Below are positions 1 through 7,364 of a stretch of 21,178 nt of DNA, one piece after another. Under the pieces are notes generated by a model. That model had not been told where the DNA came from and made no database searches. It saw only the letters and a list, made by a program, of their open reading frames with translations. A program made the translations under genes and the position numbers. The first letter of the stretch is position 1. Each line of letters opens with the position of its first letter. This stretch comes from Patescibacteria group bacterium (lineage in GTDB: Bacteria; Patescibacteriota; Minisyncoccia; Minisyncoccales; PEYH01). Location: NCBI GenBank assembly GCA_018901715.1, contig JAHIEL010000008.1:1-21178 (forward strand). Reading direction: 5' to 3'.

Positions 1-744
1 TAAAAGTTGTTTTTTAATCCAAAATAAATTTGGAAATTTTAAATGCTTTTGAAATTCTCTTATTTTCTCTGCCAAGACCTTGTCTTGAGTTACTGCCATT
101 CCGCCATAAACAGATGATATTATTTTATCCCTGCCCAAGCTGAAAAAAGCTGCCTTGCCGAAGGTCCCAATCCTCCCCCGAGCGAAGCGAGGTTGGGAGA
201 TTGAGGACCCCGCCTCTTCTTCAGAAGGGGCGGGGTGCCAATTCTTATCATTATATTCCGCACCTAGGGCGTGAGCGCAGTCCTCTATTAAAATTAGGTT
301 ATGTTTTTCGCAAATCTCTAAAATCCTGTCTAATTCAGCTGGCTTACCAAAAGTATGCTGGACCATAATCGCCTTACTTTTGGGGCTTATCTTTTTTTCT
401 AAATCACTCGGATTAATATTTAGTGTCTCTTTTTCAATATCAACAAAAACTGGTTTAAGCCCTGCCCAAAAAATTGGATTAACAGCAGCATTACAAGTAA
501 ATGCCTGAATTAAAATTTCATCATTTTTCTCTAGCCCCAAACTCTTTAAAATTGCCAACAAAGCAGTCCTGCCGCTATTAAAAGAAAAAGTATATCCAAA
601 ACTCTTAAACTTTTCTTCTAATAATTGAATTGCTTTTCCTTTTTTCCATTGAAAAGGATTAAAAAGCAATTTAAAACTCAAAGATATATCATCTTTTTCT
701 ACATTCGGCGAAAGCGATATAAAAATTGGTTTTTTATTGATCAT
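1..744 (-). CDS. DegT/DnrJ/EryC1-type PLP aminotransferase, partial (C-terminus outside window)
   Basis: The reading frame is open from the window edge (248 codons, no stop seen). The protein resembles the DegT/DnrJ/EryC1/StrS sugar aminotransferases, PLP enzymes that make amino sugars for surface polysaccharides. Visible motifs are FNSGRTAL near residue 50 (cofactor phosphate pocket), LIEDCAHALGA (the Asp that contacts the PLP ring) and AAFFSLGRDKIISSVYGG, whose Lys should form the Schiff base. Between the last two motifs there is an extra stretch of about 24 residues (HPAPSEEEAGSS then ISQPRFARGR) encoded by a GC-rich double palindrome at 163-235; family members normally have a short loop there. 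The start at 744 gives MINKKPIF; an in-frame ATG at 768 is possible but would overlap the promoter region of the plus-strand gene. Neither has a Shine-Dalgarno sequence. Family is clear; substrate is unknown. Confidence 0.85.
   Translation of the reverse strand, partial: MINKKPIFISLSPNVEKDDISLSFKLLFNPFQWKKGKAIQLLEEKFKSFGYTFSFNSGRTALLAILKSLGLEKNDEILIQAFTCNAAVNPIFWAGLKPVFVDIEKETLNINPSDLEKKISPKSKAIMVQHTFGKPAELDRILEICEKHNLILIEDCAHALGAEYNDKNWHPAPSEEEAGSSISQPRFARGRIGTFGKAAFFSLGRDKIISSVYGGMAVTQDKVLAEKIREFQKHLKFPNLFWIKKQLL
163..235. repeat. GC-rich double palindrome inside the aminotransferase gene
   Basis: Two adjacent hairpins share their border. The first (163-209) has outer arms GGTCC/GGACC, then CAATC/GATTG and TCCC/GGGA. 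The second (208-235) has arms CCCCGCC/GGCGGGG with inner CTTCT/AGAAG around a 2-nt loop. The block is far richer in GC than the gene around it and adds about 24 codons without breaking the frame. It looks like an inserted palindromic element, comparable in principle to the in-frame Rickettsia palindromic elements, though no sequence relation to those is claimed. Confidence 0.75.
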
Positions 745-773
745 TGATTGACTAAGTTTAGAAAACATATTAT
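744..773 (+). promoter_or_regulatory. Possible promoter for the small plus-strand gene
   Basis: TTGATT (744-749), an 18-nt spacer and TATTAT (768-773) lie 20-50 nt upstream of the start of the plus-strand gene at 795. Both boxes are imperfect, so this is a moderate-to-weak candidate. Confidence 0.35.
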
Positions 774-783
774 TGTCTACTAT

Positions 784-792
784 GGAGGTGAT
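784..792 (+). promoter_or_regulatory. Near-perfect Shine-Dalgarno site
   Basis: GGAGGTGAT is complementary to the usual 3' end of bacterial 16S rRNA. It lies a few bases before the tandem ATGs at 795 and 798. Most other genes in this window have no comparable site. Confidence 0.8.
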
Positions 793-794
793 AA

Positions 795-1091
795 ATGATG
801 ATCCCTTATTTCATAACTCTATGGCAGAGTTCTGAAAGATGCGGGGTAAGCATTATGTCCGCTATAGAACACGCCGGATTCTCTATCCAGATGGTTGATA
901 TCGACGATCTGAAAATCTCATGGTTTAACAGTGAGGCATCGGTTCTCTCGGCTATTAAGAAAGGTCTGGATGCCATCATAGCACAGGAACAGGTTGAAAT
1001 CCTCTCTATCGCCAGGCACGAAAATTTCCCAGAGCCTAGCGACAATGCAAATGTCGACTTCACTTATCTGGTCCTGACAAGGAGACCCTGA
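795..1091 (+). CDS. Small protein of unknown function (98 aa), self-contained cassette
   Basis: I do not recognise this protein. It is soluble-looking, with no membrane segment or signal peptide, and reads as a small alpha/beta fold: a strand with IPYFITLW, a helix with SIMSAIEHAGF, then MVDIDDLKISWF, a helix with SVLSAIKKGLDAII, and a C-terminal strand TYLVLTRRP. It has one visible Cys. It is the only plus-strand gene among its neighbours. It is preceded by GGAGGTGAT (784-792), a 9-nt match to the classical anti-Shine-Dalgarno sequence, which the neighbouring genes lack. It has two tandem ATGs (795 and 798); the second has the more usual spacing. Base composition is clearly richer in G+C than the adjacent genes (CTG, GCC and ATC codons are common), and a strong terminator follows directly. 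This suggests horizontally acquired DNA. That it is a gene is well supported; its function is unknown. Confidence 0.75.
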   Translation: MMIPYFITLWQSSERCGVSIMSAIEHAGFSIQMVDIDDLKISWFNSEASVLSAIKKGLDAIIAQEQVEILSIARHENFPEPSDNANVDFTYLVLTRRP

Positions 1092-1100
1092 TATAGGGCA

Positions 1101-2630
1101 CTAATGACGCACATGCTCCACGGAGCGGTGCGTCATTCTTTTTAGTAAAACCTCTAAAGATCTCGGAATTCTTCCTTCTAAAAGAACAACATCGTCTTGC
1201 TCTGAAAACTGCCTCAATCTCTTAATAATTTCTTCAGGGCTTGAAACAAAATCAATTTTTTCAAAAACTCCTTTCGCGGTAGTTATTGCTACATCGCAAA
1301 CCTTTAAAATCTTTTCTTCAATTCTCTTGTGCACTTCTGCAGACGCAGAACCCAGCTCTATTAAGCCCGGAATTATAATCGCTTTTTTGCCTTCCCATAA
1401 ATTTAGATATTCTAAAGCAGAAATCACGCCATCAGGATTAGAAGAATAACTAGAATCAATTATATTCAACCCATCAATCCCTTGTTTCAAAACCATTCCT
1501 CCTAATTCTTGGCCTAATCCATTACATATTTTAGAGCTTTCTTCTAAACTTATTCCTAATTCCAAAGCTATTTTTATAGCTCCTAATATATTTAGAACAT
1601 TATGTTTTCCTAAAAGTTTTATTTCAAACTTGACTCCATCTATCACGAACTTACTGCCATATTTGTCTACCTCTATATCCTTTGCAAAATTATATTTTAA
1701 CTTCTTTTTATTAGTTTTCTCAAAAAGTTCAATACAATATTTATTCTCTCCGTTAAAAATTGCCAAGCCATTTTCTGGCAAACTCTCTATTAATTCGTAT
1801 TTCCCTTTGATTATATTTTCCTGATTTCCGAAAAGAGCTAAGTGTTGCTCATTTATGCCTGTTAAAATTCCTATTTCCGGCTTTACAATATCACAAATTG
1901 ATTTTATTTCACCTCTCTTGTAAGCACCCATTTCACAGATAAAAATATCTGCATCCTCAAGATTTAAAACTGTCTTGGCTACCCCTATTTCTGTATTTGT
2001 GTGTTTCTGTGTTTTTACAACCTTGTATTTGCTTTTTAATAATTCATAAAGAATTTCCTTTATAGATGTTTTGCCATAAGAACCAGTAATACCAATTACT
2101 TTTAAATTTTTGAATTCTTTTCTTTTAATTTTTGCTTTTTGAATAATTTTTTTCTTGGTAAAAAATACAAAAAACTGAACAATTTTTAAAGATAAATAGA
2201 TAAATAAAGGGAAAAGAATTTCTAAAATTAAAACAAAGAAAATTGATTGAAAAACAAAAAACAGGACTATCTGGGAAACAAAAATAAGTCCTAACCAAAG
2301 AATCATTTTTTTAGTGAACTTAGGAAATTGCCATTTTTTCTTAGACAGAAAATATAGAGAATAAAGACATAAGAATAAATAAACAAAAGTAGCAATCCAT
2401 CTGCTTATTTTCTCGTTGCTAAAAAATAATAGAGATATTAATAGCATGGCTATTCCTAAAAAGAAATATTTTGAAAAAATAATTTCTTTTTTTCTTTTAG
2501 CTTCTTCTAAAAATCTATCTATACGATATTCTTTTAATTGAAAAAAATAAGCAAAAAATAGTCCCCTTCTTGAGATATGAATGAACCAAAAAATAAATAA
2601 GAGAAAAATAAAAATGAATTCGCTTGTCAT
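1101..2630 (-). CDS. Membrane-anchored Mur ligase, MurF-like
   Basis: This is a Mur ligase family enzyme, probably the ATP-dependent ligase adding D-Ala-D-Ala to UDP-MurNAc-tripeptide (MurF role inferred). Residues 1 to about 157 contain roughly five hydrophobic helices (about 3-19, 52-70, 79-94, 109-127, 130-157) in place of the usual MurF N-terminal UDP-binding domain. The ATPase domain begins at GITGSYGKTS (residues 180-189, P-loop), followed by EMGAYKRGE (233-241) and NEQHLALFG (260-268). The C-terminal domain has HNVLNILGAI and DSSYSSNPDG, matching the DxYNANPxS region of MurF. The start ATG overlaps the TGA of the shifted femAB frame (ATGA). The natural end of the fold seems to be LLEGRIPRSLEVLLKR; the last dozen residues (MTHRSVEHVRH) come from the terminator hairpin of the opposite-strand cassette. 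Confidence 0.85.
   Translation of the reverse strand: MTSEFIFIFLLFIFWFIHISRRGLFFAYFFQLKEYRIDRFLEEAKRKKEIIFSKYFFLGIAMLLISLLFFSNEKISRWIATFVYLFLCLYSLYFLSKKKWQFPKFTKKMILWLGLIFVSQIVLFFVFQSIFFVLILEILFPLFIYLSLKIVQFFVFFTKKKIIQKAKIKRKEFKNLKVIGITGSYGKTSIKEILYELLKSKYKVVKTQKHTNTEIGVAKTVLNLEDADIFICEMGAYKRGEIKSICDIVKPEIGILTGINEQHLALFGNQENIIKGKYELIESLPENGLAIFNGENKYCIELFEKTNKKKLKYNFAKDIEVDKYGSKFVIDGVKFEIKLLGKHNVLNILGAIKIALELGISLEESSKICNGLGQELGGMVLKQGIDGLNIIDSSYSSNPDGVISALEYLNLWEGKKAIIIPGLIELGSASAEVHKRIEEKILKVCDVAITTAKGVFEKIDFVSSPEEIIKRLRQFSEQDDVVLLEGRIPRSLEVLLKRMTHRSVEHVRH
1103..1143 (+). terminator. Rho-independent terminator of the small plus-strand gene
   Basis: Arms AATGACGCAC (1103-1112) and GTGCGTCATT (1128-1137) form a perfect 10-bp stem, extended inside by CTCC/GGAG, followed by CTTTTT. 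The hairpin also encodes the last residues and the stop codon of the Mur ligase gene on the opposite strand. Confidence 0.85.
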
Positions 2631-3519
2631 AAAATTTTTCTTAAAATTTGATATGCTTTATACTTTAAAGGATTAAAAACAATATCAACTGCCTTAGGAT
2701 ATTCAATCTCTTTGCCTCCAAAAGTTTTTTTGAATTCAGTAAATCCAGGCCATTTTTTTCATCAATACCCCAAAAATCAAAAACCTCGCATCCTTTCTCT
2801 TTAGCATATTTTATTCTCTCCCAAACTAAAAGATTTGCTGGCTTAAGTTGTTTATAATCAGTATCAAAAGAGCCGTGAAGCGCTGTTGCTCTATTGCCAA
2901 ACAAAACCATAATAAAGGCAGCAATTATCTTTGATTGATATTCTCCTAAAAACATTTTAACATCAAAATCCCTGCTTTTTACATCAAATAAATTTTTATA
3001 ATGCGATTCTTCGTGTAGCTTAAAATTATTTTTCTGCCCAGTGCGGCTTAAAATTTTATAAAATTCTGGATTATATTCATCTTTAATTAAGACCTTGACT
3101 CCCTTTCTTTGCGCCAGTCCTATATTATATCTTGCGGTTTTTTGAAATCCATCTAAAATTTCTTGTTCTGATTTTTTCAAATCTAAAATTAAAGTTTTTT
3201 GCGGTTGGCTTCTTTTTACAGAAAAATGTTTAAAATCAAAATCTAAATCAGTATATGGTTCTATTCTTAAAAAAGCACAATCTTTTTTTGCTTGAGCAAA
3301 AAGAAGAGGTAAGGCCTCTTTATCTTTAGTAACAGGACCATAAGGGATATAAAAAGAAAACTTTTCTTTTATTAAAACCGCTTGCAAACCATTTATTTTA
3401 ATTCTAATGGCCTCTGTTCCGCACTTTTTCTGAAACTCTGCCCATTCATAACTCTGCAAAAAACTCCCATTATTTTCTATTACAAACTGATTCCAATTTT
3501 TAGAATTTTCATTTTCCAT
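2627..3519 (-). CDS. FemAB/FemX-type peptidoglycan aminoacyltransferase, frameshifted near the C-terminus
   Basis: FemAB-family GNAT-like enzymes attach amino acids from aminoacyl-tRNA to the peptidoglycan precursor side chain. Visible hallmarks are GSFLQSYEWAEFQ near the N-terminus, FYIPYGPVTKD, TARYNIGLAQRKGV, ATALHGSFD and the C-terminal FDFWGIDEK. After GIDEK the zero frame gives unrelated residues and stops at 2665. The -1 frame continues as a normal family ending (WPGFTEFKKTFGGKE, then FNPLKYKAYQIL) and stops at 2627 with an ATGA overlap on the Mur ligase start. The shift falls in a run of seven A (plus-strand T at 2753-2759) within A AAA AAT. This is a one-base deletion (natural or a sequencing error) or, less likely, a -1 slippery site. 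I chose the ATG at 3519 because the longer frame begins with TTG at 3531. The gene overlaps the end of the hydrolase gene. Confidence 0.8.
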
Positions 3520-4264
3520 AAATAAAATCAATTATCTTTTTAGCTACTATCTCAGGCATTACTAAGTGAGGAACATGTCCAGTATTAAGAATATCTAATT
3601 TAGAATTAGAAATTTTCTTATTCATTAATTGCCCATCTTTTAAAGGAGTAAGCTTATCCTCTTTGCCCCAGATAACAAGAGTTTTTGTTTTAATATTTTC
3701 AAGACAACCTACTAAGTCCTCTGCTATTATTTTTTTAAAAACTTCTCTCATAATGCCTGTGGTTTTTAAATAATCAGTGCTTCTTAATATAAGTTTGTAA
3801 TATGCTCTTCGCCCAATTTTAAAACCTGGCACAAATTTAAAAATACCCATAAACTTGCTTAATAAAGAAATAAACCAATTGGGCGCTTTTGGCTTGATTC
3901 CTGCGGCATCTATTAAAATAAGTTTTTCTAATTTTTCTGGAAAGCTTTCAGCTAATTTAATAGCAATTCTCCCGCCAAAAGAATGCCCTAAAAGATAAAA
4001 CTTTTCTATGCCCAACTCTTTAGCAAGGGCAATGACAAAATTTAGATAAGCATCAATATCCCATGCAGAATCAGGCAAATCACTTTTTCCAAAACCAGGC
4101 AAGTCAGGGCAAATTACTAAAAAACGCTCACTTAATTCTTTCTGAACTCTAATCCATGATTTCGTGCTTGCTCCCCAGCCATGCAATATTAAAAAAGGAC
4201 TTCCCTGTCCCTGAATTCTTACAAAAACTTTTAAATTATTAACTTGGATAAATTTTTCTTCCAT
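3509..4264 (-). CDS. Alpha/beta hydrolase
   Basis: The protein is 251 aa with a canonical alpha/beta-hydrolase layout. HGWG at 28-31 forms the oxyanion region, GHSFGG at 93-98 is the nucleophile elbow (Ser95), Asp203 lies in WGKEDKLTP, and His230 in NTGHVPHL completes the likely triad. It has no signal peptide, so it is expected to be cytoplasmic. It is the first gene of a tight run hydrolase-femAB-mur, with its 3' end overlapping femAB by about 10 bases, so it may be co-transcribed with wall genes. The substrate cannot be told from sequence; esterase or lactonase-type chemistry is possible. It lies downstream of a 162-nt long-stem palindromic element that separates it from serS. Confidence 0.85.
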   Translation of the reverse strand: MEEKFIQVNNLKVFVRIQGQGSPFLILHGWGASTKSWIRVQKELSERFLVICPDLPGFGKSDLPDSAWDIDAYLNFVIALAKELGIEKFYLLGHSFGGRIAIKLAESFPEKLEKLILIDAAGIKPKAPNWFISLLSKFMGIFKFVPGFKIGRRAYYKLILRSTDYLKTTGIMREVFKKIIAEDLVGCLENIKTKTLVIWGKEDKLTPLKDGQLMNKKISNSKLDILNTGHVPHLVMPEIVAKKIIDFIYGK

Positions 4265-4275
4265 ATAACATTGAT

Positions 4276-4437
4276 AATATCAAGCGAAAATATTTTGTTT
4301 TAAGATGCATCCCGCAGGCCGAGCGGGCATGGTTTTCCGCCGTAGGCGGGAAGAGCGAGGCCGAGGGCCGAGTAGCGATTTCCTCGCAGGGGAAATCGAC
4401 TGCGTCATCTTAAAATAAGATATTTGAGCGGGATATT
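4276..4437. repeat. 162-nt long-stem palindromic element between serS and the hydrolase gene
   Basis: Outer 32-nt arms (4276-4307 and 4406-4437) pair along their length. Read as plus-strand RNA, the interruptions are two G-U wobbles, one tandem GA/AG step and one AA/GG step; on the minus strand they become C-A and C-U type mismatches. The GC-rich interior holds smaller hairpins: CCCGC/GCGGG (4311-4315, 4323-4327), CCGCC/GGCGG (about 4337-4349) and CGATTTCC/GGAAATCG (4376-4383, 4391-4398), plus a short GGCCGAG repeat. No reading frame is evident. It could be a mobile palindromic repeat, a processing signal or a structured RNA. Confidence 0.7.
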
Positions 4438-4445
4438 ACCATAAA

Positions 4446-5666
4446 CTATTTTCTGATAACCTTAAATCCTAGATATTTGTGTAAGGCCTTTGGCATTTTT
4501 ACGCTTCCATCTTTTTGCTGGTAATTTTCTAAAATAGCAATAATCATTCTGCCAATTGCAAAAGCAGTGGCATTCAAAGTATAGACAAAATCAGCTTTAC
4601 TTCCCTCCTTATATTTTATATTCAATCGTCTTGCTTGAAAATCAGTGCAATTGGAAGCAGAGTGAGTTTCTCTATATTTTTCTTGGCTTGGAATCCATGT
4701 TTCTATATCGTAAGTTGAAGCAGATGGTCTTGCGATATCATTAGCTGGCAAATGCACTACTCTGTAGGGAAGTTTTAATTTCTTGACTAAATCTTCTTGT
4801 ATATTTAATAAAAACTCAAGCTCTTTTTTAGAGTCGCCTGCTTTAGCAAAAGAAAACATTTCTAATTTATCAAACTGATGAACTCTAAAAATTCCTTTAG
4901 TATCTTTTCCATAGGAACCTGCCTCTTCTCTAAAGCAGGTAGAAAAAGATAAATATCTTTTTGGTAAATCAGATAGAATTTCGTCTGCGTGCATTGGCCC
5001 TATCATCTGTTCAGAAGTTCCTGCTAAAAACAAATTATCTTTCTCAAAAAAGTATCTTTCTTCTAAGTCCTCTTTTGTATCAATATATCCCATTTTTCTC
5101 ATCATCTCTTCTTTTAAAAGAACGGGCGGAATAACGGGAATAAATCCCTGTTTTAAAATATTATCCATTGCAAATCTTGCTAAAGCAAATTCAAGCAAGA
5201 CAGCTTGATTTTTTAAAATCCCGAACCTTGAGCCAGAAATCTTTGCAGCTCTTTCTGCATCAATTAAATCTAAATTCTCCCCTATTTCCAAATGATTTTT
5301 TACTTTAAAGCCAAAGTCAGTTGGCTTGCCATATTGCCTTATTATTTCAAATTCTTTCTCTGGCACATCGTCTAAAGGGATATTCGGAATTAAAGAAAAT
5401 AATTTATTAAACTCCTCTTCTGCTATTCCAAGCTCCTGTTCTTTTATTTTCAGCTGGTTTTTAACTTCTCTAGCTTTTTTAATGTCTTCTATTTTTCCAG
5501 AAGATAATTTATTTTTTTCAGCTCTTAGGCCCTCTACAATTTGCAAGAGTTCTCTTTTGCTCTTATCTAAGGTAGAAATTTTATCAATATCCAAATCAAC
5601 TTCTCTTTTTGCAAGAGCAGTTTTCACTAAATCCGAATTTTCTCTTAATAAATTTATATCAATCAT
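4446..5666 (-). CDS. serS: Seryl-tRNA synthetase
   Basis: This class II aminoacyl-tRNA synthetase charges tRNA-Ser. The start MIDINLLRENSDLVKTAL is typical of the family, followed by a shortened coiled-coil arm (about residues 30-95) that contacts tRNA-Ser. The catalytic domain shows LAGTSEQMIGPMHADEIL (serine pocket region, usually TAEVPL), motif 2 in FSTCFREEAGSYGKDTKG, and motif 3 in NATAFAIGRMIIAILENYQ (usually NGSGLAVGR). At 406 aa it is slightly shorter than the common 420-430 aa, mostly through the compact arm. It follows lysS on the same strand across a repeat-filled gap of about 100 bases. The start ATG has no Shine-Dalgarno sequence. Confidence 0.95.
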   Translation of the reverse strand: MIDINLLRENSDLVKTALAKREVDLDIDKISTLDKSKRELLQIVEGLRAEKNKLSSGKIEDIKKAREVKNQLKIKEQELGIAEEEFNKLFSLIPNIPLDDVPEKEFEIIRQYGKPTDFGFKVKNHLEIGENLDLIDAERAAKISGSRFGILKNQAVLLEFALARFAMDNILKQGFIPVIPPVLLKEEMMRKMGYIDTKEDLEERYFFEKDNLFLAGTSEQMIGPMHADEILSDLPKRYLSFSTCFREEAGSYGKDTKGIFRVHQFDKLEMFSFAKAGDSKKELEFLLNIQEDLVKKLKLPYRVVHLPANDIARPSASTYDIETWIPSQEKYRETHSASNCTDFQARRLNIKYKEGSKADFVYTLNATAFAIGRMIIAILENYQQKDGSVKMPKALHKYLGFKVIRK

Positions 5667-5693
5667 AATATTTTATTTATCCCCCTCCTTAAT

Positions 5694-5765
5694 CCTCCCC
5701 CTTTCCAAGGGGGAGGAAAGAGGTGGGTGTTTCTTTTCTTTTCCAAGGGGGAGGAAAGAGGTGGG
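5694..5765. repeat. G-rich palindrome and tandem copy between lysS and serS
   Basis: A perfect hairpin CCTCCCCCTT/AAGGGGGAGG (5694-5703, 5707-5716, 3-nt loop) overlaps the first of two direct copies of a 26-nt unit that begins TTTCCAAGGGGGAGG and ends GAGGTGGG (5702-5727 and 5740-5765). The second copy ends two bases before the lysS stop codon. It probably belongs to a dispersed intergenic repeat family; a terminator role is possible but there is no clear U-run. Confidence 0.75.
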
Positions 5766-5767
5766 GG

Positions 5768-7234
5768 TTAATTCTTTGGTCTCATTGTTGGAAATAATAT
5801 AACTTCGCGTAGAGAATGGGAATCAGTTAAGAGTGCGACTAATCTATCCAAGCCCATACCAAAACCAGCAGTAGGTGGCATTCCGTGTTCTAATGCCTGT
5901 AAAAAGTTTTCATCAGTTCTTTGCGCTTCTTTGTATCCCTGTTTATACATTTTTTCCTGCTCTTTAAATATCTCTCTCTGTTCAATAGGGTCATTTAATT
6001 CGGAAAAAGCATTTACTAATTCTACTCCACCTGCTACTAATTGAAAATTAGCCAGTCGGCCTTCAAGAGTTGGATGTGGTTTTGCCAAAGGAAATGCTCC
6101 AACAGGATAATGTATAATAAATGTCGGTTGAATAATTTTATCTCTTGAATACTTTTTGTAAATCCTGTCTGCTATTTCTGCTGTTCCCTCGCCCGGCTCA
6201 ATTTTAATTCCCATTTTCTTGGCTTTTTCTGCGAGTTTATCTGAATGAATATTTTCCAAATCAATGTCTGCGTCTTTCCTTAGCAATTCATAAAATTCTA
6301 CTCTTTTAAAGGGACCTTTGAAATTAATCTTTTCGCCTTCATATTCTATTTCTAATTTTCCGAATACCTTCTTTAAAATAAAGGCAATCATTTGCTCGCA
6401 AAACTTCATTAAGTCCTTGTAATCTGCATAAGCCCAATAAAATTCTAAAGAAGTAAATTCAGGATTATGATGCTTATCAATGCCCTCATTCCGAAATATT
6501 CTTCCTATTTCAAATACTCTTTCAAAACCACCGACTATAAGCTCTTTTAAATGTATTTCCGTAGCAATTCTTAAATATACATCTAAATCCAAGGCATTAA
6601 AATGAGTTTTGAATGGTTCTGCTTTAGCTCCCCCATAAATTGTTTGTAAAATAGGAGTTTCTGTTTCTAAAAAATCATTAGAAATAAGAAAATTCCTTAA
6701 TTCCTGAATAATCTGAAAACGAATCAAAAATTTTTCTTTTGCCTCTTTGTTCATTATCAGGTCCAAATATCTCTTTCTAAATCTTTCTTCCACATCTTTT
6801 AAGCCATGCCATTTCTCTGGCAGAGGAAGCATTGACTTAGCCAGTATTTTGGCGTCTGTAATAAGTAGAGTTTTTTCTTTTCTTTTTGTTTTAAAAAGTT
6901 CGCCTCTTGCTTCAATAAAATCGCCTATATCTAAGTATTTTAAAAACCATTCATATCTCTTTGGTCCTAAATGGTCTTTTTTGAAAAAAATTTGTATTTT
7001 TTCTGTCCCATCTTCAACTTCTGCAAACGAAGCACCTCCATGAATTCTGAAAGAACGCAAACGGCCAGCTATAATAACCTCTTTTTTAGATTTTTCTAAT
7101 TTTGAAAAATCTTTTAATGCCCTAGATACCAAATAAGTCCTTTTTGTTTCTAAAGGATAGGGATTAATGCCTGATTTTTTCAATAAATCAAGCTTTTCTT
7201 TGCGAGCTTTTTTAATTTCTGCAAGTTGAACCAT
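5768..7234 (-). CDS. lysS: Lysyl-tRNA synthetase, class II
   Basis: The protein charges tRNA-Lys. From the ATG at 7234 it is 488 aa, the normal length for bacterial LysS. The N-terminus VQLAEIKKARKEKLDLLKKSGINPYP is typical; a longer frame reaching 7276 uses a TTG and adds residues not expected. An OB-fold anticodon-binding domain follows (GRLRSFRIHGGASFAEVED), then class II motif 1 around RKRYLDLIMNKEAKEKF, motif 2 in FRNEGIDKHHNPEFTSLEFY and motif 3 in AGFGMGLDRLVALLTDSHS. The lysine-binding stretch around VAGGVELVNAFSELNDP is intact. It has no Shine-Dalgarno sequence. Downstream lies serS; upstream is a gap with two palindromes. Confidence 0.95.
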   Translation of the reverse strand: MVQLAEIKKARKEKLDLLKKSGINPYPLETKRTYLVSRALKDFSKLEKSKKEVIIAGRLRSFRIHGGASFAEVEDGTEKIQIFFKKDHLGPKRYEWFLKYLDIGDFIEARGELFKTKRKEKTLLITDAKILAKSMLPLPEKWHGLKDVEERFRKRYLDLIMNKEAKEKFLIRFQIIQELRNFLISNDFLETETPILQTIYGGAKAEPFKTHFNALDLDVYLRIATEIHLKELIVGGFERVFEIGRIFRNEGIDKHHNPEFTSLEFYWAYADYKDLMKFCEQMIAFILKKVFGKLEIEYEGEKINFKGPFKRVEFYELLRKDADIDLENIHSDKLAEKAKKMGIKIEPGEGTAEIADRIYKKYSRDKIIQPTFIIHYPVGAFPLAKPHPTLEGRLANFQLVAGGVELVNAFSELNDPIEQREIFKEQEKMYKQGYKEAQRTDENFLQALEHGMPPTAGFGMGLDRLVALLTDSHSLREVILFPTMRPKN

Positions 7235-7291
7235 GTTATGCAATTTTAAACGATTTTCTAAAAAAGAGCAAATCAAATTGCAAGAAAAAAT

Positions 7292-7306
7292 GGAAACCAG
7301 GTTTCC
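7292..7306. repeat. Dispersed palindrome GGAAACC-A-GGTTTCC, copy 1
   Basis: A perfect 7-bp inverted repeat with a one-base centre, sharing flanks (ATGG..., then CCAAAA and CTTGA) with the copy at 7856-7870. The two copies bracket the small membrane protein gene at 7365-7796. Confidence 0.75.
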
Positions 7307-7313
7307 AAAACTT

Positions 7314-7344
7314 GAGACCCGTTCTCGGGGCGAGAACGGGTCTC
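7314..7344. repeat. Perfect 14-bp hairpin upstream of lysS
   Basis: GAGACCCGTTCTCG (7314-7327) and CGAGAACGGGTCTC (7331-7344) surround a 3-base loop. On the minus strand the hairpin follows the end of the small membrane protein gene and is followed by AAGTTTTGG, so it may also serve as a weak terminator. Confidence 0.7.
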
Positions 7345-7364
7345 GGACTGTGGGGTTCGGAATA

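Noticed and set aside
806..1063. Minus-strand frame opposite the small plus-strand gene
   Set aside because: The plus strand has a strong ribosome-binding site and terminator; the opposite frame has neither.
5694..5765. Possible CRISPR array from repeated G-rich units
   Set aside because: Only two copies with a 12-base spacer, no further repeats and no cas genes.
5326..5802. 158-codon plus-strand frame across the serS start and the repeat gap
   Set aside because: It is antisense to serS and the repeats, with low-complexity Ser-rich translation and no start signals.
7235..7276. Longer lysS start at 7276
   Set aside because: It is a TTG without a ribosome-binding site; the ATG at 7234 begins the normal LysS N-terminus.
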